Notes: generated from the letters alone by a model not told the origin. A DNA stretch of 64,000 nucleotides from Thalassobius sp047123305 (GCF_047123305.1 NZ_CP138918.1:248001-312000), one strand, 5' to 3'; counted from the stretch's first letter, positions 43,133 to 51,846 are shown. Numbers and translations: made by a program.

Positions 43133-43286
43133 CCCTCTGTCACGGTGCCTGAGATCGTTATCCCTTCGGCGGACGTGTTTTCACGCCTCTCTCCAGAGTA
43201 GTCAGCCCTGATCGGTCCCTTTGGCCTGAGAGTTTCCGGGGCGGTTGCTCCTTCGGCACTGGCGCACGGCCAGTTCTCCCGATCAG
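43128..43286 (-). ncRNA. Tandem glycine riboswitch
   Basis: Two glycine aptamers on the minus strand. Aptamer I (43286-43208) is closed by CTGATCGG/CCGATCAG and holds GGGAGA, GCCGAAGGAGCAA, and CTCTCAGGCCAAAGGGACC. Aptamer II (about 43201-43128) is closed by CTCTG/CAGAG and holds GGAGAGAGG, CGCCGAAGGG and ATCTCAGGCACCGTGACAGA. These are the conserved J-regions of the gcvT motif. In gcv operons glycine binding turns expression on. Confidence 0.93.
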
Positions 43287-43349
43287 TTGACGAGGTGATT
43301 ATCCCAGTCGGATTTTCAGAGCAAGTGATTCAATGCGACGTTTTTCGTT

Positions 43350-43796
43350 TCACGAGCGACAGGTTGCGGGCGCCAGGATCTCCAGCAGACGGTCATTGCC
43401 GCAAACCAGCGAATCTAGGGTGACCTCATCAAGGTGGGCAAAAAAGGCCTCGGCCGCGTCCGCCAGTGCCAGTCGCAGGCGGCAGGCTTCGACCAGAGGA
43501 CAGGTGTTGTCGACATCGGCAAAACATTCCGCCAGCGGCACCGAAGCCTCCAGCGAGCGGAACACATCACCGATCCGGACCTCCGTCGCCGCGCGCCCCA
43601 GCATCAGCCCCCCATTGCGCCCCCGCTGGGTCCGCAGAAAGCCAAGTTGCCCCAATTGGTTGATCACCTGTGCCAGATGGTTTTCCGAGGCATTGCACCT
43701 TTCGGCGATTTCCGATTTGGTCACCAGACGTTCGGGATTGGCCGCACAGAACATCAAGATACGGATCGCTATGTTGGTTCGTTTGGTAATACGCAT
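43350..43796 (-). CDS. Rrf2-family Fe-S transcriptional regulator (NsrR/RirA-like)
   Basis: A 148-residue winged-helix regulator. HTH at 26-50 (TKSEIAERCNASENHLAQVINQL), wing RGRNGGLMLG at 58-67, and three Cys at 91, 99 and 105 (AECFADVDNTCPLVEAC) that would hold an Fe-S cluster. The helix and wing resemble NsrR (nitric-oxide sensor); the start and Cys region also resemble RirA (iron). An Fnr box in class II position upstream fits an NO/low-oxygen regulator better. Targets are not visible here beyond possible self-control. Confidence 0.82.
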   Translation of the reverse strand: MRITKRTNIAIRILMFCAANPERLVTKSEIAERCNASENHLAQVINQLGQLGFLRTQRGRNGGLMLGRAATEVRIGDVFRSLEASVPLAECFADVDNTCPLVEACRLRLALADAAEAFFAHLDEVTLDSLVCGNDRLLEILAPATCRS

Positions 43797-43827
43797 TGAT
43801 ACGGCCTCACACGACTAGGGTGCGACA

Positions 43828-43869
43828 ATCATGCCCCTCACAGCTTTGTGAGGGATTGATATGGATCAA
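43828..43869 (-). promoter_or_regulatory. Fnr-dependent promoter of the Rrf2 gene with embedded palindrome
   Basis: TTGAT-ATGG-ATCAA (43856-43869) is a perfect FnrL box. On the minus strand 22 bases follow, then CATGAT (43833-43828) as -10: exact class II activator geometry, predicting transcription from about 43821, 25 bases before the ATG. Between them sits a 20-bp palindrome, CCCTCACA-gctt-TGTGAGGG (43835-43854), a likely operator for a second regulator. The box also lies 20 bases before the divergent GGCT gene. Confidence 0.65.
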
Positions 43870-43888
43870 GAGAGGGTAAATTTCCTGC

Positions 43889-44497
43889 ATGACAGATGCA
43901 TTTTTCTTTGGTTACGGGTCTCTGGTGAACCGGAAAACCCATGTTTACGCCGATGCGCATCGGGTCAAAGTGTCCGGTTGGCGACGGGCCTGGCGCCATA
44001 CGGCGTTGCGTCCCATTGCGTTTTTGACCGCGATTCCTTATGCGGACAGTGCCATTGACGGGTTGATTGCCGGGGTGCCGGGCAATGACTGGGCGGCACT
44101 GGACACCCGCGAGTTTGCCTATGACCGCATCGCGCTGACCGAGGCGATGGACCATCCGCTGCCCCAACGCCCCGAGGTGGCCATCTACGCCATCCCCGAA
44201 GGCAAACACGGCGCGCCAGATCGGGCGCATCCGGTGCTGCTCAGTTATCTCGACGTGGTGGTGCAGGGCTACCTGGAGGAATTTGGCGAAGCGGGTGTGG
44301 CGGATTTCTTTGCCACCACCGATGGCTGGGAGGCGCCGATCCTAGATGACCGCGCCGCACCTTATTACCCGCGCGCGCAAGCGCTCTCAGCCGCAGAGCA
44401 GCAGCTGGTGGACCGGATGCTGATGGATGTGGGGGCCAAAACGGTGCAGCACACTGAGGCCGAACGTGCCGCCTTTGATGCTGGGCTGCGCGGGTAA
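43889..44497 (+). CDS. Gamma-glutamylcyclotransferase-fold protein (AIG2/GGCT-like)
   Basis: A 202-residue protein beginning MTDAFFFGYGSLVN, the YGSL substrate-binding motif of the GGCT fold. A catalytic Glu could be the one in REFAYDRI near 77. The family includes gamma-glutamylcyclotransferases and GGACT; the exact substrate is not determined. It is divergent from the Rrf2 gene. Only a distant GAGAGGG serves as ribosome site. Confidence 0.75.
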   Translation: MTDAFFFGYGSLVNRKTHVYADAHRVKVSGWRRAWRHTALRPIAFLTAIPYADSAIDGLIAGVPGNDWAALDTREFAYDRIALTEAMDHPLPQRPEVAIYAIPEGKHGAPDRAHPVLLSYLDVVVQGYLEEFGEAGVADFFATTDGWEAPILDDRAAPYYPRAQALSAAEQQLVDRMLMDVGAKTVQHTEAERAAFDAGLRG

Positions 44498-44865
44498 TCC
44501 CCCAAAGCCCCGCAAAGACGTGCCGGGCCGCGCGCCGTAAGACGCGGCCCTAAAATGCAGATTTCCGCTAAATCTTTTTGACCATGTTAGGCAAAATCCC
44601 TCTTTTTTTGCCCCGAATTTGTGAACAATCCGGCCAAATCCCCCGAATTTTTGCCAAAAAATCGTCCCTCCCCACCCAAAGAGACCCCAAACCATACCTA
44701 AGGAGGGGGTCAAATGGGGCCATATCCGGCCGTTCTTCATACTGGGAAAAACGATCCTTAGCTGCCGCGATGGATCATCACTTTGTAATTTTTAGAACGT
44801 TTCAAGAGGGCTTTTTTACCATGGCACAAATCGGACATATCGAAAGAGCTCTTGAAGGGGGAAAC
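44498..44865 (+). other. Long AT-rich leader region before the CBS-domain gene
   Basis: It holds a GC-rich hairpin GGGCCGCG/CGCGGCCC (44525-44550), probably the 3' end of the GGCT transcript; two copies of CCCCGAATTT exactly 30 bases apart (44611-44620, 44641-44650) in an AT/pyrimidine-rich stretch; and a 15-codon frame (44714-44761, MGPYPAVLHTGKNDP) behind a strong AAGGAGG. No tRNA or known riboswitch is seen. Confidence 0.5.
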
Positions 44866-45315
44866 ATGAAGAAGTTGAAGTCAGTATCGCAGATCATCCG
44901 CAAACGTCGCCTGTTCTGCGTCTCGCCCGATGACATGGCCCGTCAGGCCTGTAAGGTTATGACCAACCGCAAGGTTGGCGCGCTGCCGGTCATCGATGAC
45001 AATGGCACGCTGGTTGGTGTGATCTCCGAGCGTGACATCGTACGCCGCTGCATTGGTGGCAAACTGCGCACCGTCAAAACCCCGATCCGCGACGTGATGA
45101 CGCCGGATCCCATCGTGGCCAAGGCCGACGACACCATCGTTGTTGCCATCGCCGTGATGATGCAGAACAACATCCGCCACCTGCCCGTTGTCGAAAACGG
45201 CGTAGTGATCGGCATGATTTCGATCCGTGAAGTGATCACCGAACTGTCGACCATGGCGGTCCAGAACCTGGGCCTGGCCGGTTTCGACACCGACACCAAG
45301 CTGCAGTTCGCCTAA
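44866..45315 (+). CDS. Two-CBS-domain protein
   Basis: A 149-residue protein of two tandem CBS domains (about 12-65 and 75-130), with GALPVIDDNGTLVGVISERDIVR and HLPVVENGVVIGMISIREVI. A CBS pair usually binds adenine nucleotides. It stands alone without an enzyme domain, as in many alphaproteobacteria. The start at 44866 has AAGGGGG four to nine bases upstream; an ATG at 44821 is in frame but lacks a ribosome site. The long 5' region suggests post-transcriptional control. Confidence 0.85.
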   Translation: MKKLKSVSQIIRKRRLFCVSPDDMARQACKVMTNRKVGALPVIDDNGTLVGVISERDIVRRCIGGKLRTVKTPIRDVMTPDPIVAKADDTIVVAIAVMMQNNIRHLPVVENGVVIGMISIREVITELSTMAVQNLGLAGFDTDTKLQFA

Positions 45316-45362
45316 GGGTTTCCCCCCGGCGGCCCCAAGGCGGGCCCCCTATCGCCAGAAGG

Positions 45363-45411
45363 CCGCAAGAACAACCCCCGCGATGGCAACATCGCGGGGG
45401 TCTTGCGTTTT
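45363..45411. terminator. Long bidirectional terminator between the CBS gene and gltX
   Basis: CCCCCGCGATG (45375-45385), loop GCAA, CATCGCGGGGG (45390-45400), extended by CGCAAGA (45363-45369) with TCTTGCG (45401-45407), then TTTT. Confidence 0.85.
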
Positions 45412-45435
45412 GGTGTTGGCTCGCAGGAACAGCGT

Positions 45436-46761
45436 TTAGCCGCGCGCCTTTACCACCTGTAACAGCGGCATCACGTCGCCCATATCAGGCCCGTGACCCT
45501 GACCGGTCAGCGCCTTGCGCAGCGGCATGAACAGGCCTTTGCCTTTGCGGCCAGTGGCCTCTTTCACGGCTGCGGTCCAGCTTTTCCAGGTGTCGCCGTC
45601 AAACGGGCCTTCGGGCAGCAGTTTCATCGCCTCAGCAATGAACTCCTTGTCCTCATCGGCAATCTCAGGCTCTGCCCCATCGCGGAACATCTCCCACCAG
45701 CTTTTGAGGTCACCGCGCACAGTGATGTTGTCACGGGTCACGGTCCAGAACTGTTCCGCCAGATCTGCGGGCACGCCAATTTCGGCGATCTGATCTGCCA
45801 CAGCCGCCAAAGGCAGGGTCTGCAGATAATGCCCGGTCAGCGGGAACAGATCCTGCACATCAAACTTGGTCGGCGCTGAGCCGAATTTGTCGATGTCAAA
45901 GCCCTCTGCCAGTTCCGCCATCGAGGACCGCAGCTCCACCGGATCAGAAGAGCCCAGACGCGCCATCTGGCTGAGCAGCGCCAGCGGCTCCACCCCCTGT
46001 TCGCGCAGGTCCTTGATCGCCAAGGTGCCCAGACGTTTCGACAGCGCCTCACCCTGCGGGCCGGTCAGCAGCGAATGGTGGGCAAAGGCTGGAACCGTGC
46101 CGCCCAGCGCCTGGATCATCTGGATCTGGGTCGCGGTGTTGGTCACATGGTCGGAGCCACGCACAACATTGGTCACACCCATTTCGGTGTCATCCACGAT
46201 CGAGGCAATGGTGTAAAGCACCTGACCATCGGCACGGATCAGCACCGGATCGGAAACCGAGGCCGCGTCGATCGAGATATCCCCCAGCACGCCATCGGTC
46301 CATTCAATCCGCTGGTGGTCCAGCTTGAAACGCCACACGCCATCGCCACGCTCCGCACGCAGAGCGTCTTTTTCAGCCTCAGACAGGGCCAGCGCGGCGC
46401 GGTCATAGACCGGCGGTTTGCCCATGTTCAGCTGTTTCTTACGTTTCAGGTCCAGCTCAGTCGGGGTTTCAAACGCCTCATAGAAGCGGCCCATGTCGCG
46501 CAGCTTATCCGCAGCCTCGGCATAGCGGTCCAGACGCAGCGACTGACGCTCCATCACATCCCATTCCAGCCCCAGCCATTCCAGATCCCGTTGGATCTGG
46601 TCGACATATTCTTCTTTCGACCGCTCTGGGTCGGTGTCATCAATGCGCAGAATGAACTTGCCGCCCGCCTTTTTGGCGATCAGGTAGTTCATCAGCGCGG
46701 TGCGCAGGTTGCCAACATGGATATAGCCTGTCGGCGAAGGGGCAAAACGGGTAACGGTCAT
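45436..46761 (-). CDS. gltX: Glutamyl-tRNA synthetase
   Basis: A 441-residue class I synthetase. The HIGH-type motif is PSPTGYIHVGN near residue 8-18 and the KMSKS-type motif is ALSKRLG near 240. Alphaproteobacteria commonly have two GltX paralogs, and this shorter form fits the GltX2 group; whether it charges tRNA-Glu, tRNA-Gln or both is undecided. CAGGAGA lies six to seven bases before the ATG at 46761. Confidence 0.93.
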   Translation of the reverse strand: MTVTRFAPSPTGYIHVGNLRTALMNYLIAKKAGGKFILRIDDTDPERSKEEYVDQIQRDLEWLGLEWDVMERQSLRLDRYAEAADKLRDMGRFYEAFETPTELDLKRKKQLNMGKPPVYDRAALALSEAEKDALRAERGDGVWRFKLDHQRIEWTDGVLGDISIDAASVSDPVLIRADGQVLYTIASIVDDTEMGVTNVVRGSDHVTNTATQIQMIQALGGTVPAFAHHSLLTGPQGEALSKRLGTLAIKDLREQGVEPLALLSQMARLGSSDPVELRSSMAELAEGFDIDKFGSAPTKFDVQDLFPLTGHYLQTLPLAAVADQIAEIGVPADLAEQFWTVTRDNITVRGDLKSWWEMFRDGAEPEIADEDKEFIAEAMKLLPEGPFDGDTWKSWTAAVKEATGRKGKGLFMPLRKALTGQGHGPDMGDVMPLLQVVKARG

Positions 46762-46940
46762 CGTGATCTCCTGTTGCTGGGCCACATGTCACAGGTTGTG
46801 CGATTTGTCCAGTTGAGGCTGTATTTCCAAGGGGCGCGCACTGGTTATCACGAAAGCGTGAAAGCGCGGGACTGTTGCGCCAAGCCGCCTACCCTCCTGA
46901 GCCACTGATCTTGACCCGTTGATCTGTGGAGGAACCCCGA

Positions 46941-47873
46941 ATGCCCCTGACGTCCCCGTTACTTTCGCGCCGCCATCTGTTGCTGGCGGGTGCAGCCCTG
47001 CCCGTTGCAGGCGCCCTTAGCCCGTCCCCTGCGTTTGCCGCTGCCGAAATGCTGGGTGCCGCGACACCCAGGTTCAACCGCTTCAAACTGGGCGAGATGG
47101 AGGTCACCACGCTGCTGGCCGGCACCCGCACCGTGGAAGAGCCGCAAAAGATCTTTGGCATGAATGTCAGCGCCGCGGAGTTTGCCCAAGCCTCGGACAT
47201 GGCGAATATCCCCACCGATAAGGCGCAGTTCTTCTTCACCCCCACCATCGTTAACACGGGCAATGAGCTGGTGCTGTTTGACACCGGCCTCAACGGCGCA
47301 GGCATCGCTGCCGCGGTGATGGCCGCGGGTTATACACCCGATCAGGTGGATCTGGTGGTGATCACCCATATGCATGGCGATCACATTGGCGGCCTGCTGA
47401 CCGATGGCGCCGCCACCTTCCCCAATGCCCGCTACGTGACCGGATCGACAGAGTTTGACCATTGGGCTGGGGCCGAGAACGAACGCTTCGAAGGCAACGT
47501 GCGCCCGCTGGCCGAACAGATGGCGATGATCGGCGATGGCGACAGCCCGGCCTCGGGCATCACCGCGATGGCGGCCTTTGGCCATACGCCGGGCCATATG
47601 ACCTATATGCTGGAGTCGGGCGGCAAACAGCTGCTGATCGCGGCGGATTTTGCCAATCACTATGTCTGGTCGCTGGGCTATCCCGATTGGGAGGTGCGTT
47701 TTGACATGGACAAAGCCGCCGCCGCCCAGACCCGCCGCAAGGTGTTGTCGATGCTGGCCGCAGACCGCGTGCCGTTCATCGGTTACCACATGCCCTTCCC
47801 CGGCATGGGCTATGTCGAATCCCGCGGCGACGGCTTCCATTACACCGCTGCCAGCTATCAACACATGCTCTAA
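46941..47873 (+). CDS. MBL-fold metallo-hydrolase with Tat-type signal
   Basis: A 310-residue exported enzyme. The N terminus has SRRHLLLAGAAL, a twin-arginine-like signal cut near AFA. The metal-binding motif is HMHGDH (near residue 148), with a later GHTPGHM and a final His in GYHMPFPG. Class: glyoxalase II/lactonase-like; a quorum-quenching lactonase or a detoxification role is possible, not shown. GGAGGAA lies before the ATG at 46941. Confidence 0.85.
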   Translation: MPLTSPLLSRRHLLLAGAALPVAGALSPSPAFAAAEMLGAATPRFNRFKLGEMEVTTLLAGTRTVEEPQKIFGMNVSAAEFAQASDMANIPTDKAQFFFTPTIVNTGNELVLFDTGLNGAGIAAAVMAAGYTPDQVDLVVITHMHGDHIGGLLTDGAATFPNARYVTGSTEFDHWAGAENERFEGNVRPLAEQMAMIGDGDSPASGITAMAAFGHTPGHMTYMLESGGKQLLIAADFANHYVWSLGYPDWEVRFDMDKAAAAQTRRKVLSMLAADRVPFIGYHMPFPGMGYVESRGDGFHYTAASYQHML

Positions 47874-47888
47874 TCTTCTCGGAAAGGC

Positions 47889-48314
47889 TCACGCAGGCTG
47901 GACCGGCCAGATCCGGTCCAGATCCTGCAATCCACTGCGGATCAATTCCGCCAGAACCTCCAGATCAATATCCGCCAGCTTGTTCACATAGAGGCAGGAC
48001 TTGCCCAGCTTATGTTTGCCCAAACGGCCGAGGATCTCTGCGTAATCCTGATAGCCCGGCATGATGTAGATCGACAGGTTCGCCTTGCGCGGGCTGAAGC
48101 CAGTGGCCAGAAAATCTCCCTCACGCCCCGACTGATAGCGGTAATGATAGCGGCCATAGCCAATGATCGACGGCCCCCACATGGTGGGCTGATATCCAGT
48201 GACACGCTGGAACAGATCCAGCAGAACCATGCCATCCTCGCGCCGCCGAGCAGGCTCTACAGTCGCAAGGAAATCACGTGGGTTCAGATCGTGGGGTTGG
48301 GTTTTATTGGCCAT
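47889..48314 (-). CDS. DUF1801 family protein
   Basis: A 141-residue protein. VTGYQPTMWGPSIIGYGRYHYRY, GFSPRKANLSIYIMPGY and LGKHKLGKSCLYVNKLADID are the DUF1801 blocks. The fold is related to YdhG/iron chaperone-like proteins; function unknown. Convergent with the MBL gene. Confidence 0.85.
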   Translation of the reverse strand: MANKTQPHDLNPRDFLATVEPARRREDGMVLLDLFQRVTGYQPTMWGPSIIGYGRYHYRYQSGREGDFLATGFSPRKANLSIYIMPGYQDYAEILGRLGKHKLGKSCLYVNKLADIDLEVLAELIRSGLQDLDRIWPVQPA

Positions 48315-48432
48315 GCCCCATGCTGACGCAGAGACATGCGGGGATCAAGCCAGTTGCGCTATGCAGGCGGATGGGCTGCGCAGTGAGTATTTTTGGCAAG
48401 ATGAAATCCGCCTTTCACCTGCCCCGAAACCT

Positions 48433-48465
48433 CCCGCCGAAGGCAACCCGAGGGCCATAAGGCCC
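48433..48465. repeat. Hairpin-bearing intergenic repeat, copy 2 (3' of nadE)
   Basis: CCCGCCGAAGGCA (48433-48445) then GGGCC-ataa-GGCCC (48452-48465), near copy of the element at 4281-4309. Beside it, GAGTATTTTTGGCAAGATGA (from about 48386) on the plus strand is another sequence I recognise as recurrent in roseobacter intergenic DNA. Confidence 0.45.
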
Positions 48466-48469
48466 GAAA

Positions 48470-48497
48470 AATCCAGCGCGCCCCGATCAGGGGCGCA
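48470..48497 (-). terminator. Terminator of nadE
   Basis: GCGCCCC (48478-48484), loop GATCA, GGGGCGC (48490-48496). On the minus strand GCTGGATTTTT follows. Confidence 0.6.
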
Positions 48498-48517
48498 CAA
48501 TTTGGTTACGGGATGAA

Positions 48518-50182
48518 TCAAGTGCCGCTGGGGTCACGCCAGCGGTTGACGATGGGGTAGCGGCGGTCCAGCCAGAAGGCTTTGCGCGACAGGCGGGTGC
48601 CGGGGGCGGATTGGAAGCGTTTGTATTCGCTGATCAACAGCAGATGCTCCACCCGTTTCACCGTGTCCCGCTCATAGCCCGCGGCCACGCAATCGGCGAC
48701 TGAGGCTTCCTCATCCACCAGCATCGTGAGGATCCCATCGAGGATCTCATAGGGGGGCAGGCTGTCTTCGTCTTTTTGGTCGGGGCGCAGTTCGGCGCTC
48801 GGGGGTTTGTCGATGATCGAGACGGGTATAACCGTGCCTGCGGGCGCTTTCATCCAGGGGCGATGATTGGCATTGCGCCAGCGGCAGACGTCAAAGACGC
48901 GGGTTTTATACATGTCCTTGATCGGATTGTAGCCGCCGTTCATATCGCCGTAGATCGTGGCATAGCCGACGGCGACCTCGGATTTGTTTCCGGTGGTCAG
49001 CAACATCTCGCCAAACTTGTTGGAAAGCGCCATCAGCAACAGGCCACGCAGGCGGGACTGGATGTTTTCCTCTGTCAGGTCCTCATCATGGCCGGCAAAC
49101 AGCGGCGCCAAGGTGCTGGTGACCGCCTGACGGCTTTCGGCGATTGGCACATAGTCGTAGTGGCAGCCGAGGTTCTTTGCCATTGCCTCGGCATCGTCGA
49201 GCGAGCCTTGCGAAGTATATTCCGACGGCAGCATCACGCAGCGCACGTTTTCCGGCCCCAAAGCGTCGGCCGCAATGGTGGCGACAATGGCGCTGTCGAT
49301 GCCGCCGGAGAGGCCCAAGAGCACCTTTTTGAAACCGGATTTGCCACAGTAGTCGCGCAGGCTGTCGACCATGCAGCGATAGTCCTGCTCCATCTCTTCC
49401 GGCAGGGTGGCCTTGTCGCCTTCTTCGGCCTGCCAGCCATCGACGGTCCGTTTCAGGGTGACATGGGCCAGCGCCTCATCAAACAGCGGCAGCTGCAGCG
49501 CCAGTGCGCCGCCGGGGTTCAGGACAAAAGAGCCGCCGTCAAAGACCTGATCATCCTGTCCCCCCACCATGTTGAGGTAGATCAGCGGCAGGCCGGTTTC
49601 GACCACACGGGCGACCATGTGATTCATCCGGCGTTCGAACTTGCCGCGATAATAAGGCGAGCCATTGGGCACCAGCAGGAACTCGGCGCCGGTTTCTTCC
49701 AGCGTTTCCGAGACATCTTCGAACCAGGCGTCTTCGCAGATCGGGGAGCCGATGCGCACCCCCTCCACCTCATAGGGGCCGGCCATCGGCCCGTGGTCGA
49801 ACAGGCGTTCTTCGTCAAAGACGGTGTAATTGGGCAGATGGTGTTTGCGACGGATATGGGCAATTTTGCCCCCCGACAGGATGTAATAGGCGTTGAACAG
49901 CTTGTCGCCTTCGGCCAGGGGCCCACCAATCGCAATGGCGGGTCCGTCAGTACAGTCAGCGGCCAGCGCCTCCATCAGCTGATAGGCGCGGGCCTGCAGC
50001 GCCGGTTTCATCACCAGATCCTGAGCGTTGTAGCCCAGCAGGAACATCTCAGGCAGGGCCACCAACTGGCTGCCTGCTTCTTTGGCGGCGGCCCAGGCGG
50101 TGCGGGCCTTGTCTGCGTTGCCGTCCAGATCCCCCATCACGGGGTTCAGCTGGGCCAGTGTCAGTCGGAAAGTATCGGCCAA
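48518..50182 (-). CDS. nadE: NAD synthetase, glutamine-dependent
   Basis: A 554-residue two-domain enzyme: an N-terminal nitrilase-type glutaminase (Glu in LPEMFL near 44, Lys in RKHHLPN, Cys in CEDAWFED near 148) and a C-terminal ATP-pyrophosphatase domain with LGLSGGIDSA near 290. It converts deamido-NAD, the product of NadD, to NAD with glutamine nitrogen and ATP. Length fits the shorter proteobacterial form. Confidence 0.95.
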   Translation of the reverse strand: MADTFRLTLAQLNPVMGDLDGNADKARTAWAAAKEAGSQLVALPEMFLLGYNAQDLVMKPALQARAYQLMEALAADCTDGPAIAIGGPLAEGDKLFNAYYILSGGKIAHIRRKHHLPNYTVFDEERLFDHGPMAGPYEVEGVRIGSPICEDAWFEDVSETLEETGAEFLLVPNGSPYYRGKFERRMNHMVARVVETGLPLIYLNMVGGQDDQVFDGGSFVLNPGGALALQLPLFDEALAHVTLKRTVDGWQAEEGDKATLPEEMEQDYRCMVDSLRDYCGKSGFKKVLLGLSGGIDSAIVATIAADALGPENVRCVMLPSEYTSQGSLDDAEAMAKNLGCHYDYVPIAESRQAVTSTLAPLFAGHDEDLTEENIQSRLRGLLLMALSNKFGEMLLTTGNKSEVAVGYATIYGDMNGGYNPIKDMYKTRVFDVCRWRNANHRPWMKAPAGTVIPVSIIDKPPSAELRPDQKDEDSLPPYEILDGILTMLVDEEASVADCVAAGYERDTVKRVEHLLLISEYKRFQSAPGTRLSRKAFWLDRRYPIVNRWRDPSGT

Positions 50183-50316
50183 ATCCAGCGCTCCTCTTAC
50201 GCGTCACAAGAGTGATGTATCAGATCATCCGGCAAGGGAAAGCCGATTTGAACGGAAAGCCGTTGCCTGATCGCAAGGAACCGCCTAGGTTTTTCCTGCT
50301 TCAGGAGAGGACAAAG

Positions 50317-50333
50317 CCCCCGCGTGACGGGGG
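50317..50333 (+). promoter_or_regulatory. GC hairpin just before the MORN gene
   Basis: CCCCCG-cgtga-CGGGGG ends 15 bases before the ATG. It lies in the expected 5' UTR and takes up the only GGGGGA that could act as ribosome site, so it could limit translation; alternatively it is a terminator for an upstream plus-strand transcript, but none is known. Confidence 0.4.
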
Positions 50334-50348
50334 ATTTCGGGATTAAAC

Positions 50349-51803
50349 ATGGCAAAAAAGCACATTCTTCAAGCGGTTCTGATTTCGGGGATGACATTCA
50401 GCGCCGGTGCAGGCCAGGCACAGGACAGCAGCGGCAACACTGATGTTCTGACCAAGCAATATGACGATGGCGGGGTCTATGAAGGCACCTTCAAGGGCGG
50501 TCTGCAGCATGGCGCCGGTACCTATCGGCTGCCCAATGGCTATGAGTACACCGGCCAGTGGGTCGAGGGGGAAATCAAAGGCCTTGGCGTCGCACGCTTC
50601 CCCAACGGATCGGTCTATGAGGGGGCCTTTGAGAAAGGCAAACCGCATGGGCTGGGTAAGATCGTCTTTACCGATGGCGGCACCTATGAAGGGGACTGGG
50701 CCGAGGGCAAGATCACCGGTCAGGGCGTTGCAACCTATGCCAATGGTGTGCGCTATGAGGGCGGGTTCCTCAACGCGATGCATCATGGCCGCGGGTTGAT
50801 GCAAAGCCCCGGCGGTTACGTCTATGACGGCGATTGGACCGATGGGGTGAAGGAGGGGCTTGGCAAAATCACCTACCCCGATGGCGCGGTGTATGAAGGG
50901 GCCGTGGCGCGCGGTGCGCGTGAGGGCCAGGGCACACTGACCATGCCGGACGGGCTGATTTACACAGGTCTGTGGAAAGACGGTCAGATCAACGGCAAGG
51001 GCCGTCTGACCCAGCCCAATGGCGATGTCTATGAGGGCATGCTGGTAGGGGGCCGCCGTGAGGGTCAGGGCAAGGTGACCTATGCCAACAGCGACACCTA
51101 TGAAGGCGCCTTCAAAGATGACAAACGCCACGGCGCCGGCGTATTCACCGGCTCGGACGGCTATCTTTACGATGGCAGCTGGGTGGCCGGCCAGATCGAA
51201 GGTGACGGCACTGTGACCTATCCGGACGGCTCAATCTATGCCGGTCAATTCCGCGCCGGTCTGGCCGATGGCATTGGCAAAATCACCTATCCTGATGGGG
51301 CCACCTATGAAGGCGACTGGAAGACAGGTGTGATCGAAGGCCAGGGCAAGGCGGTCTATCCCAACGGGCTGACCTATGAGGGTGGTTTCCTCAATGCGCA
51401 GAACCACGGCTTTGGCATCATGACCTATGCCGACGGGTACCGCTATGAAGGCGACTGGCTGCAGGGGCAGCGGCATGGCAAAGGCCAGGCAACCTACGCC
51501 GACGGCACAATCTACAAGGGCGACTTTGTGGGTGGCCAGCGCGAAGGGATCGGCGAATTGGTGATGCCGGACGGCTTCCGCTACGTTGGCCAATGGGCCG
51601 CCGGTGAGATCTCGGGCAACGGGATCGCCACATATGCCAATGGCGACACCTATGAAGGCGCGTTCGAGAACGGCAAACGCTCGGGTCAGGGCACCATGCG
51701 CTACGCCACCGGCCAAGAAGCCAGCGGCACCTGGGAAAACGGCGCCCTGAACAAAGATGCCCCGGCGACGGACACGACAACCGACGCAGCAACCGGCAAC
51801 TGA
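50349..51803 (+). CDS. Exported 18-repeat MORN protein
   Basis: A 484-residue protein with signal peptide (KKHILQAVLISGMTFSAGAGQA) and 18 complete 23-residue MORN repeats (Y-E-G-x-W/F...G-x-G-x...Y-x-D/N-G) from about residue 39 to 460, then a Thr/Asp-rich tail. MORN repeats form an extended beta-sheet, bind lipids or mediate protein contacts, and here would be periplasmic or exported. Repeats 1-9 align better with repeats 10-18 than with each other, so the gene arose by block duplication. No enzyme domain is attached. Confidence 0.9.
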   Translation: MAKKHILQAVLISGMTFSAGAGQAQDSSGNTDVLTKQYDDGGVYEGTFKGGLQHGAGTYRLPNGYEYTGQWVEGEIKGLGVARFPNGSVYEGAFEKGKPHGLGKIVFTDGGTYEGDWAEGKITGQGVATYANGVRYEGGFLNAMHHGRGLMQSPGGYVYDGDWTDGVKEGLGKITYPDGAVYEGAVARGAREGQGTLTMPDGLIYTGLWKDGQINGKGRLTQPNGDVYEGMLVGGRREGQGKVTYANSDTYEGAFKDDKRHGAGVFTGSDGYLYDGSWVAGQIEGDGTVTYPDGSIYAGQFRAGLADGIGKITYPDGATYEGDWKTGVIEGQGKAVYPNGLTYEGGFLNAQNHGFGIMTYADGYRYEGDWLQGQRHGKGQATYADGTIYKGDFVGGQREGIGELVMPDGFRYVGQWAAGEISGNGIATYANGDTYEGAFENGKRSGQGTMRYATGQEASGTWENGALNKDAPATDTTTDAATGN

Positions 51804-51817
51804 AGCCCGACAAAATG

Positions 51818-51846
51818 ACAAAAGCCCCGGTCCTGCCGGGGCTTTT
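51818..51846 (+). terminator. Terminator of the MORN gene
   Basis: AAAGCCCCGG (51821-51830), loop TCCTG... then CCGGGGCTTTTT (51836-51847); a classic stem and T tract. Confidence 0.85.

Noticed and set aside
43886..43900. TGCAT-N5-ATGCA inverted repeat over the GGCT-like start codon
   Set aside because: Short arms, overlap with the coding start and no match to a known NsrR site; likely chance.
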